Origin: Affinundibacterium baiyunense
GTDB taxonomy: Bacteria; Pseudomonadota; Gammaproteobacteria; Burkholderiales; Burkholderiaceae_D
Length of the DNA stretch: 64,000 bases
Direction of reading: 5' to 3'
Assembly (NCBI RefSeq): GCF_018139645.1
Contig: NZ_JAGSPM010000011.1
Location: forward strand, 62,001-126,000
In this document: positions 44,394 to 53,825 of the stretch, in pieces
Layout: each line of letters begins with the position of its first letter
Numbering within the stretch: position 1 is the stretch's first letter
Notes under the pieces: generated by a model
Databases searched by the model: none
What the model saw: only the letters and a program-made list of their open reading frames with translations
What the model was told of the DNA's origin: nothing
Made by a program: the position numbers and the translations under genes

Positions 44394-45041
44394 TTATTCT
44401 ACCAGTTCATTCTTAATCGCATAGTGTGTCAACTCTGCGTTGTGGCGTAATTTCATCTTGATTAAAATTCTAGCCCTATATTCACTGATGGTTTTTACTG
44501 ACAAGGATAATTCGCGCGCGATATCGCTGACACTTTTTCCTGAGGCAATCATCATCATTGTTTGATACTCGCGATCGGATAGTAGTTTGTGCGGCTCGTT
44601 CGCATGTTCGTTATTCAAGTTATTCGCCATTTCCTGCGCGAGTTCTGGACTGATAAATTTAAGTCCAGATGCGACTTGATTAATTGCAGTCAACAACTCT
44701 TCTGGATCACATTGTTTGCTCAAAAATCCAGAGGCACCTGCTTTAAGTGCGCGAATTGCATATTGATCTTCGCGGTGGGAAGAAAAAACGATGAGTGCGA
44801 TATCAGGGAATTCACGTTTGATTTGTTTGATCACATCCATGCCATTACGGTCATTTAGTGCGATCTCGATCAACATAATGTTGATTTCAGTTTGACGTGC
44901 GATGCGAATCGCATCTTGTCCAGAGACTGCTTCCGCAACGATTGCGTAGTCGATATGGTCTTGAACAAAAAAACGAATGCCAGCACGTACTACAGGATGA
45001 GGGTCAACAATCATTAATTTAATGCGGGCATTTTTTGTCAT
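44394..45041 (-). CDS. NarL/FixJ-type response regulator with Glu at the phospho-site
   Basis: 215 residues. Receiver domain (~6-120) and LuxR-type helix-turn-helix (~148-210: LLSDREYQTMMMIASGKSVSDIARELSLSVKTISEYRARILIKMKLRHNAELTHYAI). The residue expected to be the phosphorylated Asp is Glu59 (MLIEIALNDRNG), and the acidic pair at the first strand end reads VDPHP. The conserved Lys (FLSK) remains. A permanently active-like state is possible because Glu can mimic phospho-Asp. No histidine kinase is adjacent. Confidence 0.9.
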   Translation of the reverse strand: MTKNARIKLMIVDPHPVVRAGIRFFVQDHIDYAIVAEAVSGQDAIRIARQTEINIMLIEIALNDRNGMDVIKQIKREFPDIALIVFSSHREDQYAIRALKAGASGFLSKQCDPEELLTAINQVASGLKFISPELAQEMANNLNNEHANEPHKLLSDREYQTMMMIASGKSVSDIARELSLSVKTISEYRARILIKMKLRHNAELTHYAIKNELVE

Positions 45042-45384
45042 GCATACGTCTTTCTTGGTGAAGTGCCTATCGCTTTAAGCTTACTCTCAATGCTGGGTTT
45101 ATTGTAGCGTCACTAGCGGAATATCCCCTATAAATTCAATAAGAATATTGGCGCATAGCGAATGCGAATCTGCTTTTTTGCCTTAAGTACGCAAACCAGT
45201 TTGTCGATGATTTGAGTATTTAGAGTAGCCGAGTTTCTGAGCATTATTGCATGATGCACCATGGAAATAAAGTGCGCTAAAGGATTTGCTTCAACTTATC
45301 GAGTACGTCGCTTGTATCAAGGTAAAATTAGGCCCTAGTCATCATTATTTTTGATGCCTTGAAACAGACAATGAGAGACGTGAA
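45042..45384. other. Divergent spacer, response regulator / greB
   Basis: 343 bp with no coding frame I can support and no strong hairpin. It must hold the promoters of the response-regulator gene (minus) and greB (plus); a TAAAAT at about 45323-45328 is a possible greB -10 box without a convincing -35. Confidence 0.4.
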
Positions 45385-45942
45385 GTGAGTAAAGCATTTG
45401 TGAAAGAAAATGATCAAGACGACGATGAAGAGTTCGGCGCGCCACCCATTCCTCCAGGGGTAAAAAATTATTTGACGCCAGAAGGGCATCAAAGAATGAA
45501 AACTGAATTATTAGACTTGATCGATAATCAGCGGCCAGAAGTGGTGAAAATCGTATCGTGGGCAGCTTCGAACGGAGATCGCTCTGAAAATGGTGACTAT
45601 ATTTACGGCAAGCGTCGTTTGCGCGAGATTGATAGACGAATTCGTTTTTTAACAAAGCGTCTTGATCTTGCTGAAATTGTTGATCCTAGTGTTCATTACG
45701 GTTCGGATCAGGTTTTTTTTGGTGCAACGGTTGAATATGAAAATCAGCACGGCGATGTCACAGTTATTCGCATCGTCGGTGTAGATGAGTTTGATCCTTT
45801 AAACGGCAAAATTAGCTGGATCTCACCTGTAGCAAGGGCGCTGACAAAAGCGCGGGTCGGTGATGCGGTTAGTTTGAAAACCCCACAAGGGACAGAGGAA
45901 TTAGTGATTCTAGATGTGCAATACCCGCAGCGATCTAGCTAG
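45385..45942 (+). CDS. greB: Transcription elongation factor GreB
   Basis: 185 residues. GreB enters the RNA polymerase secondary channel and stimulates cleavage of backtracked RNA. It has the coiled-coil N-domain with the acidic tip (NGDRSENGDYIYGKRRLREIDRRIRFLTKRLD) and C-terminal domain (GATVEYENQHGDVTVIRIVGVDEFD, ISWISPVARALTKARVGD). The N-terminus carries an extra acidic segment (~7-20). GTG start, after ACGTGAA. It is convergent with spoT, 6 bp apart. Confidence 0.94.
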   Translation: MSKAFVKENDQDDDEEFGAPPIPPGVKNYLTPEGHQRMKTELLDLIDNQRPEVVKIVSWAASNGDRSENGDYIYGKRRLREIDRRIRFLTKRLDLAEIVDPSVHYGSDQVFFGATVEYENQHGDVTVIRIVGVDEFDPLNGKISWISPVARALTKARVGDAVSLKTPQGTEELVILDVQYPQRSS

Positions 45943-45948
45943 TCTTTC

Positions 45949-48252
45949 TTACGCATATTCGCGACGAATTTTGCTAACGCCATTGAGATGTTTGACGTTG
46001 CGTAAAATTCTCGCGAGATGTACGCGATCAACAATTTGGATTGTGAAGTAAATCTTCGTCATATCTTTTGATTCGCCGTCTTCCATATTGACGTGAATAA
46101 TATTTGCATCGGCTTCGCCAATTTCTGCGGCAATACGCGCTAATGCGCCGCGCTCATTATTGACGATTACAGAAATACGACAATCAAATCGACGATTTAA
46201 GTCTTCTCCCCATGTGACATCGATCCAGCGATCTGGTTCTTTTACTTGTAAGCGTTTCGCATTTTTGCAGTCATTACTATGAACGACCAGTCCTTGATCA
46301 CGCTTCAATTGACCAACGATGCTGTCGCCAGGAATTGGTAAACAACAGGGTGATAATTGCACTGAAACGCCTTCGCTACCATAGATAATCACTGGGTCGG
46401 GTTTGCTCAGTTTTTCATCGCCGATATGTTGGAATGGAATAGAAGGAGAATCATTCTCTACCAAATCCAAGATGTGACGCGCAACAAGTGCAGCCATCCG
46501 CTTGCCGATGCCGATATCTGTGTGCAATTCCTCTAAGGTATTTGCACTCGACTCGTTGAGTAATTTGTCGATGAGGGTATCAGGCAGATCAGGATTTAAA
46601 TGGAGCGAGACCAAAGCTTGTGCTAAGAGTTGTTTGCCCAGCTCGGTCGATTCATTCAAATTAATCGTTCTTAGATAGTGACGAATCGCAGAGCGTGCTT
46701 TTCCGGTGCGCACATAGGTTAGCCAATTCGGTGTTGGTCGAGAGTTTGGTGAAGTAATGATCTCGACGATATCACCATTTTTCAATTCTGTTCGAAGTGG
46801 AACTGGCTCGTTGTTAATTCTTGTGGCGATAGCTTGATCACCAATGTCGGTATGAATGTTGTAAGCAAAATCCAGCGCCGTTGCGCCACGAGGTAAAGCA
46901 AAAATTTTTGATTTTGGTGTGAACACATAGACCGAATCAGGAAACAAATCGACTTTGACGTGCTCCAAAAATTCAGCGGAGTCACCAGTTTGTTTTTGGA
47001 TGTCGAGTAAAGACTGTAACCATGCATGCGTGCGTTGTTGTAAGTCAGTCAGGCTCGCATCTTCGTTTTTGTATAGCCAATGTGCTGCAACACCAGACTC
47101 AGCAACGCGATGCATTTCCTTGGTTCGAATTTGAAATTCGACGGGTGTTCCGTAGGGGCCGATCAAGGTTGTGTGGAGTGACTGGTATCCATTTGACTTT
47201 GGAATAGCGATATAGTCTTTAAATTTGCCAGGCATTGGTTTATACAATGCATGCAAAGTACCGAGTGCGTAATAACTATTCTGAAAATTATCGACGACGA
47301 TACGGAACCCGTAAATATCTAGCACTTGCGAGAAACTAAGTTGCTTATCGCGCATTTTGCAGTAGATCCCGTACAGGGTTTTCTCTCTGCCATCTATTTG
47401 TGCTTCTAGACCCGCATCGGCTAGCGTCGTTTTGACTGCTGCTAGAATTTTATTGACTACTTCGCGTCGATTTCCCCGTGCAGCTTTAATTGCTTTTGCT
47501 AAGGTCCGATAACGCATAGGGTAGATGTGTGCGAAGGATAAATCTTGCAGTTCGCGGTAAATATTGTTCAGCCCTAAGCGATGTGCAATCGGGACATAAA
47601 CTTCCATCGTTTCACTTGCAATGCGGCGCTGTTTTTCGGGCGACATCACACCAAGTGTGCGCATGTTATGTAGCCGATCTGCCAACTTGACCAAGATAAC
47701 ACGTACATCACGTGCCATTGCTAATAGCATCTTACGGAAATTTTCTGCTTGTGCTTCGATGTGGCTTTGAAATTCTATTTTTTCTAATTTTGATAAGCCA
47801 TCAACCAGTGCTGCTACTGGTGCACCAAAGCGCTCAATTAATTCTTCTTTTTTGACATCTTGATCTTCCATCACGTCGTGCAGCAAAGCCGCCATGATTG
47901 CTTGCACATCGAGCTTCCATTCTGCACAAATTTCGGCTACCGCAATTGGATGCGAAATATAGGGCTCGCCAGATTTTCTAACCTGACCTAAGTGCATTTC
48001 ATCGGAAAAGCGATAGGCTTCTTTGACTTGTTTTAAGTCTGCAGGTGAAAGGTATTCAGATAGACGGTTGGTTAAATCGGTAATGGATGCAACCGCGGTG
48101 CTTGGCGTTGGTGTACTTGACGCGTGGGTGTTGATGCGAGGTTTTTTTGTGTTTGCCGAGTTGGCAGAGCTACTGGCAATGCTAGCCGTAACTGACGCTG
48201 ACTCAGCTTGGCTTGGAACGGCGATAGATAATTTGTCGTCTTGCAAATTCAT
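45949..48252 (-). CDS. spoT: Bifunctional (p)ppGpp synthetase/hydrolase (RelA/SpoT family)
   Basis: 767 residues. HD hydrolase domain (~70-220) with ALLHDVMED and VKLADRLHNMRTL intact, synthetase domain (~280-430) with DIYGFRIVVDN, YQSLHTTLIGPYGTPVEFQIRT, then TGS (~455-515), a helical/RIS region with CCLPIPGDSIVG, and a C-terminal ACT domain (~690-765). Both active sites look intact, so it should make and degrade (p)ppGpp. The N-terminus has a ~60-residue Ser/Ala/Thr-rich extension. It is downstream of rpoZ in the yicC-gmk-rpoZ-spoT order. Confidence 0.95.
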   Translation of the reverse strand: MNLQDDKLSIAVPSQAESASVTASIASSSANSANTKKPRINTHASSTPTPSTAVASITDLTNRLSEYLSPADLKQVKEAYRFSDEMHLGQVRKSGEPYISHPIAVAEICAEWKLDVQAIMAALLHDVMEDQDVKKEELIERFGAPVAALVDGLSKLEKIEFQSHIEAQAENFRKMLLAMARDVRVILVKLADRLHNMRTLGVMSPEKQRRIASETMEVYVPIAHRLGLNNIYRELQDLSFAHIYPMRYRTLAKAIKAARGNRREVVNKILAAVKTTLADAGLEAQIDGREKTLYGIYCKMRDKQLSFSQVLDIYGFRIVVDNFQNSYYALGTLHALYKPMPGKFKDYIAIPKSNGYQSLHTTLIGPYGTPVEFQIRTKEMHRVAESGVAAHWLYKNEDASLTDLQQRTHAWLQSLLDIQKQTGDSAEFLEHVKVDLFPDSVYVFTPKSKIFALPRGATALDFAYNIHTDIGDQAIATRINNEPVPLRTELKNGDIVEIITSPNSRPTPNWLTYVRTGKARSAIRHYLRTINLNESTELGKQLLAQALVSLHLNPDLPDTLIDKLLNESSANTLEELHTDIGIGKRMAALVARHILDLVENDSPSIPFQHIGDEKLSKPDPVIIYGSEGVSVQLSPCCLPIPGDSIVGQLKRDQGLVVHSNDCKNAKRLQVKEPDRWIDVTWGEDLNRRFDCRISVIVNNERGALARIAAEIGEADANIIHVNMEDGESKDMTKIYFTIQIVDRVHLARILRNVKHLNGVSKIRREYA

Positions 48253-48297
48253 AACTTGTTATCCATGGCCGTTTCACTTTAGTCGCGCAATTCGAAA

Positions 48298-48501
48298 TTA
48301 GAATGGGACTTTTTTCAACATTTCAATGCCAATTTTGCCATCCGCGATTTCGCGTAAGGCAACTACTGTCGGCTTGTTTTTCGCTTCGACTTTTGGTGTA
48401 TGACCTTGCAACAATTGGCGCGCGCGGTAAGTAGCGCACAAAGTCAATTGGAAGCGATTTGGGATTTGTTTGAGAGAGTCTTCAACGGTAATACGAGCCA
48501 T
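48298..48501 (-). CDS. rpoZ: RNA polymerase omega subunit
   Basis: 67 residues, the short betaproteobacterial form. [21 protein letters not shown] and RARQLLQG are diagnostic. Omega helps assemble RNA polymerase and contributes to a ppGpp-binding site. It is 9 bp after gmk and 45 bp before spoT on the minus strand. Confidence 0.96.
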   Translation of the reverse strand: MARITVEDSLKQIPNRFQLTLCATYRARQLLQGHTPKVEAKNKPTVVALREIADGKIGIEMLKKVPF

Positions 48502-48510
48502 GATATTTCC

Positions 48511-49158
48511 TTAAAACGAGGTAGTGATTTGTATGCCTAACTGGGAGAACACAGCGGCATTCCGCACGATTTGTTGCGAGGTTCGGCAGCGAGTGGCCTT
48601 AACGATAGCACTCAATTCTGATAACGCTAATTCAAAATCTTGGTTGATGATAACATATTCGAACTCTGGAGCGTGCGCCATTTCGCCTCCCGCCGCTAAA
48701 ATTCTACGTGTTATCACCTCTTGCGAGTCTTGACCGCGTTTATTTAAACGCTCTTCGAGTGCTTCGATTGACGGCGGCAAAATAAAAATACTTGCGACAT
48801 ATGGGAACTGTTTTTTGACTTGTTGGGCACCTTGCCAATCAATTTCTAGCAAAATATCGGTGCCTGCTTGCATCGCCTCTTGAATGAGAATTTTCGAAGT
48901 CCCGTAATAATTGCCATGCACTTCAGCAAATTCCAAAAATTCTCCACGATTTTTGCGTATTAAAAAATCATCTGGTGTAATGAAATGATATTCACGTCCA
49001 TTTTCCTCACCGGGTCGTGGTGGTCTGGTTGTAAACGATATAGATAATTTAAGTTTCGGTTCTAACTTCAAGAGACCGTTAACGAGGGACGATTTGCCTG
49101 CACCAGAGGGGGCAGAAACCATAAACAAGCTACCAGAGGTAAGTGGACTAGTTCGCAT
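48511..49158 (-). CDS. gmk: Guanylate kinase
   Basis: 215 residues. It phosphorylates GMP to GDP. P-loop [15 protein letters not shown] (~15-29), the GMP-binding [19 protein letters not shown], and [15 protein letters not shown] with [14 protein letters not shown]. It sits in the yicC-gmk-rpoZ-spoT order, which joins GTP supply to (p)ppGpp metabolism. Confidence 0.97.
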   Translation of the reverse strand: MRTSPLTSGSLFMVSAPSGAGKSSLVNGLLKLEPKLKLSISFTTRPPRPGEENGREYHFITPDDFLIRKNRGEFLEFAEVHGNYYGTSKILIQEAMQAGTDILLEIDWQGAQQVKKQFPYVASIFILPPSIEALEERLNKRGQDSQEVITRRILAAGGEMAHAPEFEYVIINQDFELALSELSAIVKATRCRTSQQIVRNAAVFSQLGIQITTSF

Positions 49159-49195
49159 GGTATTTTATGTATTTAATTGGTAAAAAGAGGTGCGA

Positions 49196-50113
49196 TTATT
49201 CAAGGTTTTGGACTTGCTCGCGCATTTGCTCGATTAAAAGTTTTAATTCCATCGACGCGTCGGCGAGTTCTTTGAGTGCTGCCTTTGATCCTAAAGTGTT
49301 TGCTTCACGATTAAGTTCCTGCATCATAAAGTCGAGTCGTTTGCCAACTTGACCACCTTTTTTAATAATTTGACGGGTTTCAGCCAAATGTCCAGAGAGG
49401 CGAGCCAGCTCTTCATTCACATCAATGCGAATGCCGTACATAGTGACTTCTTGTCGAATTCTATCCATCACTTCATCGCGAGAGATGCTTGGCGCAGCGG
49501 CGCAATCAGGTTTGTCAAGCGCGAGTCCCAGCGCTTCTTCTAGTCGGTTTACAGCTTTTTGTTGGAATTGTTGAAGTACAGTCGGTAATAGTGGTGTGAT
49601 TTTTGTAACGATCGCTTCCATTTCATCGACGCAGCGTAGTAGCACATTGGCTAGCGAGGCACCTTCACGCTCTCGACATTGGATAAAGTCTTGTATGGTC
49701 TGCTCAATAACTTGGTTGATGTTTTCTTGCAAATTGTCAGAATTAATTTCTGCTTCTTCAATCACGCCAGGCCAACGGAGCAGATCATTCATGCTTAATT
49801 CAGCAGAGCTTGGGAAGCTAGTTCTTAAGCTTTCTTGAAATTCTTTTAATTGAATCAAGAGCGCTTGATTCAGTGTTTTTTGTTTGCTATCTGCACTTTT
49901 CTTGCCGAAGCTAAAGCGACACTCTACTTTGCCACGGGCGATTTTTTTTGTCAGTGCATCACGAAACAAGGGTTCAATCGCACGAAACTCGTCATTGATG
50001 CGGAACTGTAAATCGAGAAAGCGTGAATTGACACTCTTCACTTCTATGGTTATTGTGCCGTTCTCAGTTTCTTTGGTACTGGTAGCGTAACCAGTCATGC
50101 TAAAAATGCTCAA
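49196..50113 (-). CDS. yicC: YicC-family endoribonuclease
   Basis: 305 residues. YicC_N domain (~1-160: MSIFSMTGYATSTKETENGTITIEVKSVNSRFLDLQFRI) and the C-terminal DUF1732 domain (~220-305: RLDFMMQELNREANTLGSKAALKELADASMELKLLIEQMREQVQNLE), both full length. E. coli YicC is reported as an RNase linked to small-RNA turnover. First gene of the operon with gmk and divergent from the Ser/Thr kinase. Confidence 0.93.
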   Translation of the reverse strand: MSIFSMTGYATSTKETENGTITIEVKSVNSRFLDLQFRINDEFRAIEPLFRDALTKKIARGKVECRFSFGKKSADSKQKTLNQALLIQLKEFQESLRTSFPSSAELSMNDLLRWPGVIEEAEINSDNLQENINQVIEQTIQDFIQCREREGASLANVLLRCVDEMEAIVTKITPLLPTVLQQFQQKAVNRLEEALGLALDKPDCAAAPSISRDEVMDRIRQEVTMYGIRIDVNEELARLSGHLAETRQIIKKGGQVGKRLDFMMQELNREANTLGSKAALKELADASMELKLLIEQMREQVQNLE

Positions 50114-50309
50114 TTGAATTCCTTTGTTTCGTGTTGCGATTATGCGAATTGCGAATGATTGATTGATTATTTATCTTGCAAATATCGATGCAGTAAAAGT
50201 GACGCTGTACAATGCGTAAAGTATTTCCTTAGCTAAATTGCTTCAGTCGTTTTCGTGATTCGGCTGGATCGCAAGGGATCACACAGAATCATATAGGACC
50301 ACAATTATT

Positions 50310-51323
50310 ATGGCTGCACAAAATAATGCACCTTTGCCGGATGGTTTAGAAATTGCCGGATACCGTATTGTAAAGAAAATTGCCTCTGGTGGCTTTAGTA
50401 TTGTTTATCTGGCGTCAGACGAAGATGGCAACGCGGTGGCAATTAAGGAGTATTTGCCAAGTTCGTTAGCCTTGCGTCAGGTTGGTGAACTAGTACCTGC
50501 AATTTCTGCTGAAAATTTTCCAGTCTATCGAATCGGATTGAAGTGTTTCTTCGAAGAAGGTCGCGCCTTAGCGCGTATCTCTCATCCGAATGTGGTCAGC
50601 GTTATCAACTTTTTTCGCGCCAATGAGACAGTTTATATGGTCATGGCTTACGAATCAGGGCGCTCATTGCAAGAACATATTTTACGACGTCGTGACAAAG
50701 GTGAAAAACCCTTGGTATCGGAGCGCTTCATTCGTAAAATGTTTAATTTGGTAATGAATGGTCTGCGTGAGGTGCATACCAACAAATTGCTGCATCTCGA
50801 TCTGAAGCCTGCCAATATTTATTTGCGCATGGACGGCACGCCAATTCTGTTGGACTTTGGCGCTGCACGTCAAACTCTCAAAACCGATATGCCTAAGTTG
50901 TATCCAATGTATACGCCGGGTTTTGCTGCTCCCGAGTTATATGTGAAAAACAGTAATCTTGGCCCGTGGACTGACATTTATAGCATCGGCGCCTCAATGT
51001 TTGCTTGCATGGTCGGTGCGCCACCGCAACCATCTGATCAGCGCAAAACAAACGACAAGATGGAAGCACATTACAAAAAATTAGAAGGCACTTATTCAGC
51101 CGAGTTGATCGATGTGGTGCGTATGTGTTTAAAACTCGATCCGATGGAGCGACCACAAAGTGTCTTTGCGCTACAAAAAGCACTGTCTACCAAAGCGCCA
51201 CCACAGCGTGAAATTGGATTCTTTGAAAGAGCGAAATTAAAGATTTCCTCTTTGATCGGGAAGAATGGAAAAAATTCAGACGATAGAGATTTTACGACGA
51301 TCCAAGAGGACACGATTTCTTGA
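50310..51323 (+). CDS. Soluble serine/threonine protein kinase
   Basis: 337 residues. Hanks-type kinase domain (~15-290): glycine loop KKIASGGFSIVYLA, VAIKEYLP (catalytic Lys), HLDLKPANIYL, DFGAARQT, and APELYVKNSNLGPWTDIYSIGASM. No transmembrane segment or PASTA domain. The C-terminal tail (~300-337) is basic then acidic and Thr-rich, ending with FTTIQEDTIS. It pairs with the PP2C phosphatase downstream as a reversible phosphorylation module; its targets are unknown. Confidence 0.92.
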   Translation: MAAQNNAPLPDGLEIAGYRIVKKIASGGFSIVYLASDEDGNAVAIKEYLPSSLALRQVGELVPAISAENFPVYRIGLKCFFEEGRALARISHPNVVSVINFFRANETVYMVMAYESGRSLQEHILRRRDKGEKPLVSERFIRKMFNLVMNGLREVHTNKLLHLDLKPANIYLRMDGTPILLDFGAARQTLKTDMPKLYPMYTPGFAAPELYVKNSNLGPWTDIYSIGASMFACMVGAPPQPSDQRKTNDKMEAHYKKLEGTYSAELIDVVRMCLKLDPMERPQSVFALQKALSTKAPPQREIGFFERAKLKISSLIGKNGKNSDDRDFTTIQEDTIS

Positions 51324-51441
51324 TATTTACTTTCACAAACTGAACAAGCGTTCCATTTAGCAAGGCGTTTCTTATAGTGGATAGTGGCAATCGGTATTGG
51401 TGAAGTTCTAAGCTTTTATACTCATTAAAAACAGTAAATTT

Positions 51442-52374
51442 ATGCGCTTTTCAGTCTATCAAGAAAGTCATATCGGCGGACGCAAGGTTAATCAGGATCG
51501 CATGGGCTACAGCTTTACCCGAGATGCGATTTTATTGCTGTTGGCGGATGGAATGGGTGGTCACATCATGGGTGAGATGGCGGCCACGATTGCGATGCAA
51601 ACGATCGGTAGTTTGTTCCAGAAGCAAGCTCATCCAATGATCGATAAGCCAGAACGTTTTTTGGAAAAAGGCTTCTTATCCGCACACAATGAAATCCACC
51701 GATTTCGTCAATTAAAAAATCTACCTGAGACACCGAGGACAACGATCGTCGCGTGTTTGATTCAAAATGGAAATGCGTACTGGGCGCATTGTGGTGATTC
51801 ACGTTTATATTGGATGCGTGATGGCCAGATTTTATTGCGTACCAAAGATCACTCTCGTTTAGAAACACTGATTGAGCAAGGCAAAGTTGATCCATCAGAG
51901 CGTAATACGCATCCTGATAGAAATAAATTGTTTAATTGTCTTGGTGCGCCAAATGCCCCGATCGTTGAATTGTCTCGCCGTGCTTCACTACAAGCGGGTG
52001 ATTTGATTTTGCTGTGTTCTGATGGTCTATGGGGAGTGTTACCAGATCATGTTTTGGCGCAACGATTGCACGAGCAAACGATTGTTCGTGCCATTCCAGA
52101 ATTGGTTCGCTCCGCAGTCGAGATCGCTGGGCGTCAAGGTGACAATGCGACCGCGTTGGCAATGATGTGGGAAGGAAATGACATCCTCGAAAACTCGTCG
52201 ATCATTTCTACCAACACCTTACCAATTGGTTCGATTGCGACTACGATTCAAGTCCCGATGGACGGCGACGATCCGGTTGAAGATGATATTTTCAATGACG
52301 AAGAAATCGAAAAAGCGATCAATGAGATTCGCAATGCAATTCATAATTCTACGAAACTAACAAACAAGAGTTAA
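51442..52374 (+). CDS. PP2C-family serine/threonine phosphatase
   Basis: 310 residues. Metal-binding motifs are intact: [45 protein letters not shown] and GDNATALAM. It should dephosphorylate substrates of the kinase 118 bp upstream. An acidic C-terminal tail (~250-310) contains [17 protein letters not shown], sharing TTIQ with the kinase tail. rph starts 4 bp later, so the pair is linked to the rph-rdgB-hemW genes. Confidence 0.93.
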   Translation: MRFSVYQESHIGGRKVNQDRMGYSFTRDAILLLLADGMGGHIMGEMAATIAMQTIGSLFQKQAHPMIDKPERFLEKGFLSAHNEIHRFRQLKNLPETPRTTIVACLIQNGNAYWAHCGDSRLYWMRDGQILLRTKDHSRLETLIEQGKVDPSERNTHPDRNKLFNCLGAPNAPIVELSRRASLQAGDLILLCSDGLWGVLPDHVLAQRLHEQTIVRAIPELVRSAVEIAGRQGDNATALAMMWEGNDILENSSIISTNTLPIGSIATTIQVPMDGDDPVEDDIFNDEEIEKAINEIRNAIHNSTKLTNKS

Positions 52375-52378
52375 CAAT

Positions 52379-53110
52379 ATGTCTGATTTTTTACGCCCAA
52401 GTGGGCGCGTAGCAAATGCGCTAAGAGAAATTCAATTTACACGTCAATTTACCAAGCATGCAGAAGGTTCTGTTCTGGTTGAATTTGGTGATACAAAAGT
52501 AATTTGTACCGCTTCGATTGAAGAGAAAGTGCCCGGCTTCTTAAAAGGTAAGGGGCAGGGATGGTTGACCGCAGAATATGGAATGCTGCCGCGATCAACC
52601 CATACGCGTATGGATAGAGAAGCGGCAAAAGGTAAGCAATCTGGGCGCACGCAAGAAATTCAGCGTTTGATCGGGCGTTCATTGCGCGCAGCATTTGATC
52701 TAGAAAATTTTGGCGAACGCACCTTGCATTTAGATTGTGATGTGATTCAAGCAGACGGTGGCACGCGCACAGCTGCGATATCGGGTGCCATGGTCGCCGC
52801 GTATGATGCTTTTACAAAATTACACGCGCAAGGATCAATCGCCGCTATTCCAGTAAAGCATTTCTTGGCTGCGATTTCTGTTGGTGTGTTTAATGGCACA
52901 CCTGTGTTGGATTTGGATTATGCAGAAGATTCAAATTGCGACACAGATATGAATGTGGTGATGGATGAGAATTGTCATTTCATTGAAGTGCAAGGAACTG
53001 CCGAAGGCATAGCCTTTGATCGCCAGGCTTTGAATCAATTATTAGATTTGGCGCAAGCGGGAATTCAACAAATCATCGTGAAGCAAAAGCAAGCGCTCTC
53101 AATTTCTTGA
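52379..53110 (+). CDS. rph: Ribonuclease PH
   Basis: 243 residues, full length. It is a phosphate-dependent 3'-5' exonuclease that trims tRNA precursors. Conserved blocks: [76 protein letters not shown]-type region [17 protein letters not shown], and [20 protein letters not shown]. It is closely followed by rdgB, a common arrangement. Confidence 0.97.
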   Translation: MSDFLRPSGRVANALREIQFTRQFTKHAEGSVLVEFGDTKVICTASIEEKVPGFLKGKGQGWLTAEYGMLPRSTHTRMDREAAKGKQSGRTQEIQRLIGRSLRAAFDLENFGERTLHLDCDVIQADGGTRTAAISGAMVAAYDAFTKLHAQGSIAAIPVKHFLAAISVGVFNGTPVLDLDYAEDSNCDTDMNVVMDENCHFIEVQGTAEGIAFDRQALNQLLDLAQAGIQQIIVKQKQALSIS

Positions 53111-53240
53111 TAGCGTACAAAAAGAGAAGTACGTTTTGTGCATGAACTTTTGCTTAGAACGACTCTGTTCTGATTGAATTGCCAATATGTGTCGATGCTT
53201 TTTTTCGGCGTCTGACTTCATTGAAAGAACGAAAAAATCC

Positions 53241-53825
53241 ATGAATCAAAAAATTGTTTTAGCTTCCAACAACCAAGGTAAGCTAAGAGAGTTCCAACAA
53301 ATTCTTGCACCGCTAGGTCTTGAGTTTCATGCGCAAGCTGAACTGGGTGTGCCGGATGCGCCCGAACCATTTTTCACTTTTGTTGAAAACGCGTTGGCAA
53401 AAGCGCGCCATGCTTCGCAGTTCACCGGTTTGCCGGCGATAGCGGATGATTCTGGGATTTGTGTCAATGCGCTTGGCGGAGCGCCTGGGGTGTTTTCTGC
53501 TCGATATGCAGGTGAACCAAAATCAGATCAGCGCAACAATCTGAAATTGATCGAAGCTTTGGCTGAGCACACTGATCGTTCTGCTTATTACTATTGTGTG
53601 CTGGTCTATGTGCGTTCCGCGAATGATCCACAGCCTGTTATTGCAGATGGAACATGGCGTGGACAGATAATTGACGTAGCGCGAGGCGAGGGTGGGTTTG
53701 GCTATGATCCTTATTTTTATCTGCCTTCGCTCGATAAAACCGTTGCAGAGCTCGACGCCACGCAAAAAAATCTTCTTTCACACCGCGCTCAAGCCTTACA
53801 AGAATTACTCAAAAAACTCCAATGA
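53241..53825 (+). CDS. rdgB: dITP/XTP pyrophosphatase (RdgB/HAM1)
   Basis: 194 residues from ATG 53241. It hydrolyses dITP, ITP and XTP to keep deaminated purines out of nucleic acids. SNNQGKLREFQQIL at the N-terminus, ADDSGICVNALGGAPGVFSARYAG and GGFGYDPYFYLP are signature blocks, with a C-terminal SHRAQAL. An in-frame ATG at 53187 would add a Cys-rich segment unlike the family, so I prefer 53241. It overlaps hemW by 4 bp. Confidence 0.95.
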   Translation: MNQKIVLASNNQGKLREFQQILAPLGLEFHAQAELGVPDAPEPFFTFVENALAKARHASQFTGLPAIADDSGICVNALGGAPGVFSARYAGEPKSDQRNNLKLIEALAEHTDRSAYYYCVLVYVRSANDPQPVIADGTWRGQIIDVARGEGGFGYDPYFYLPSLDKTVAELDATQKNLLSHRAQALQELLKKLQ

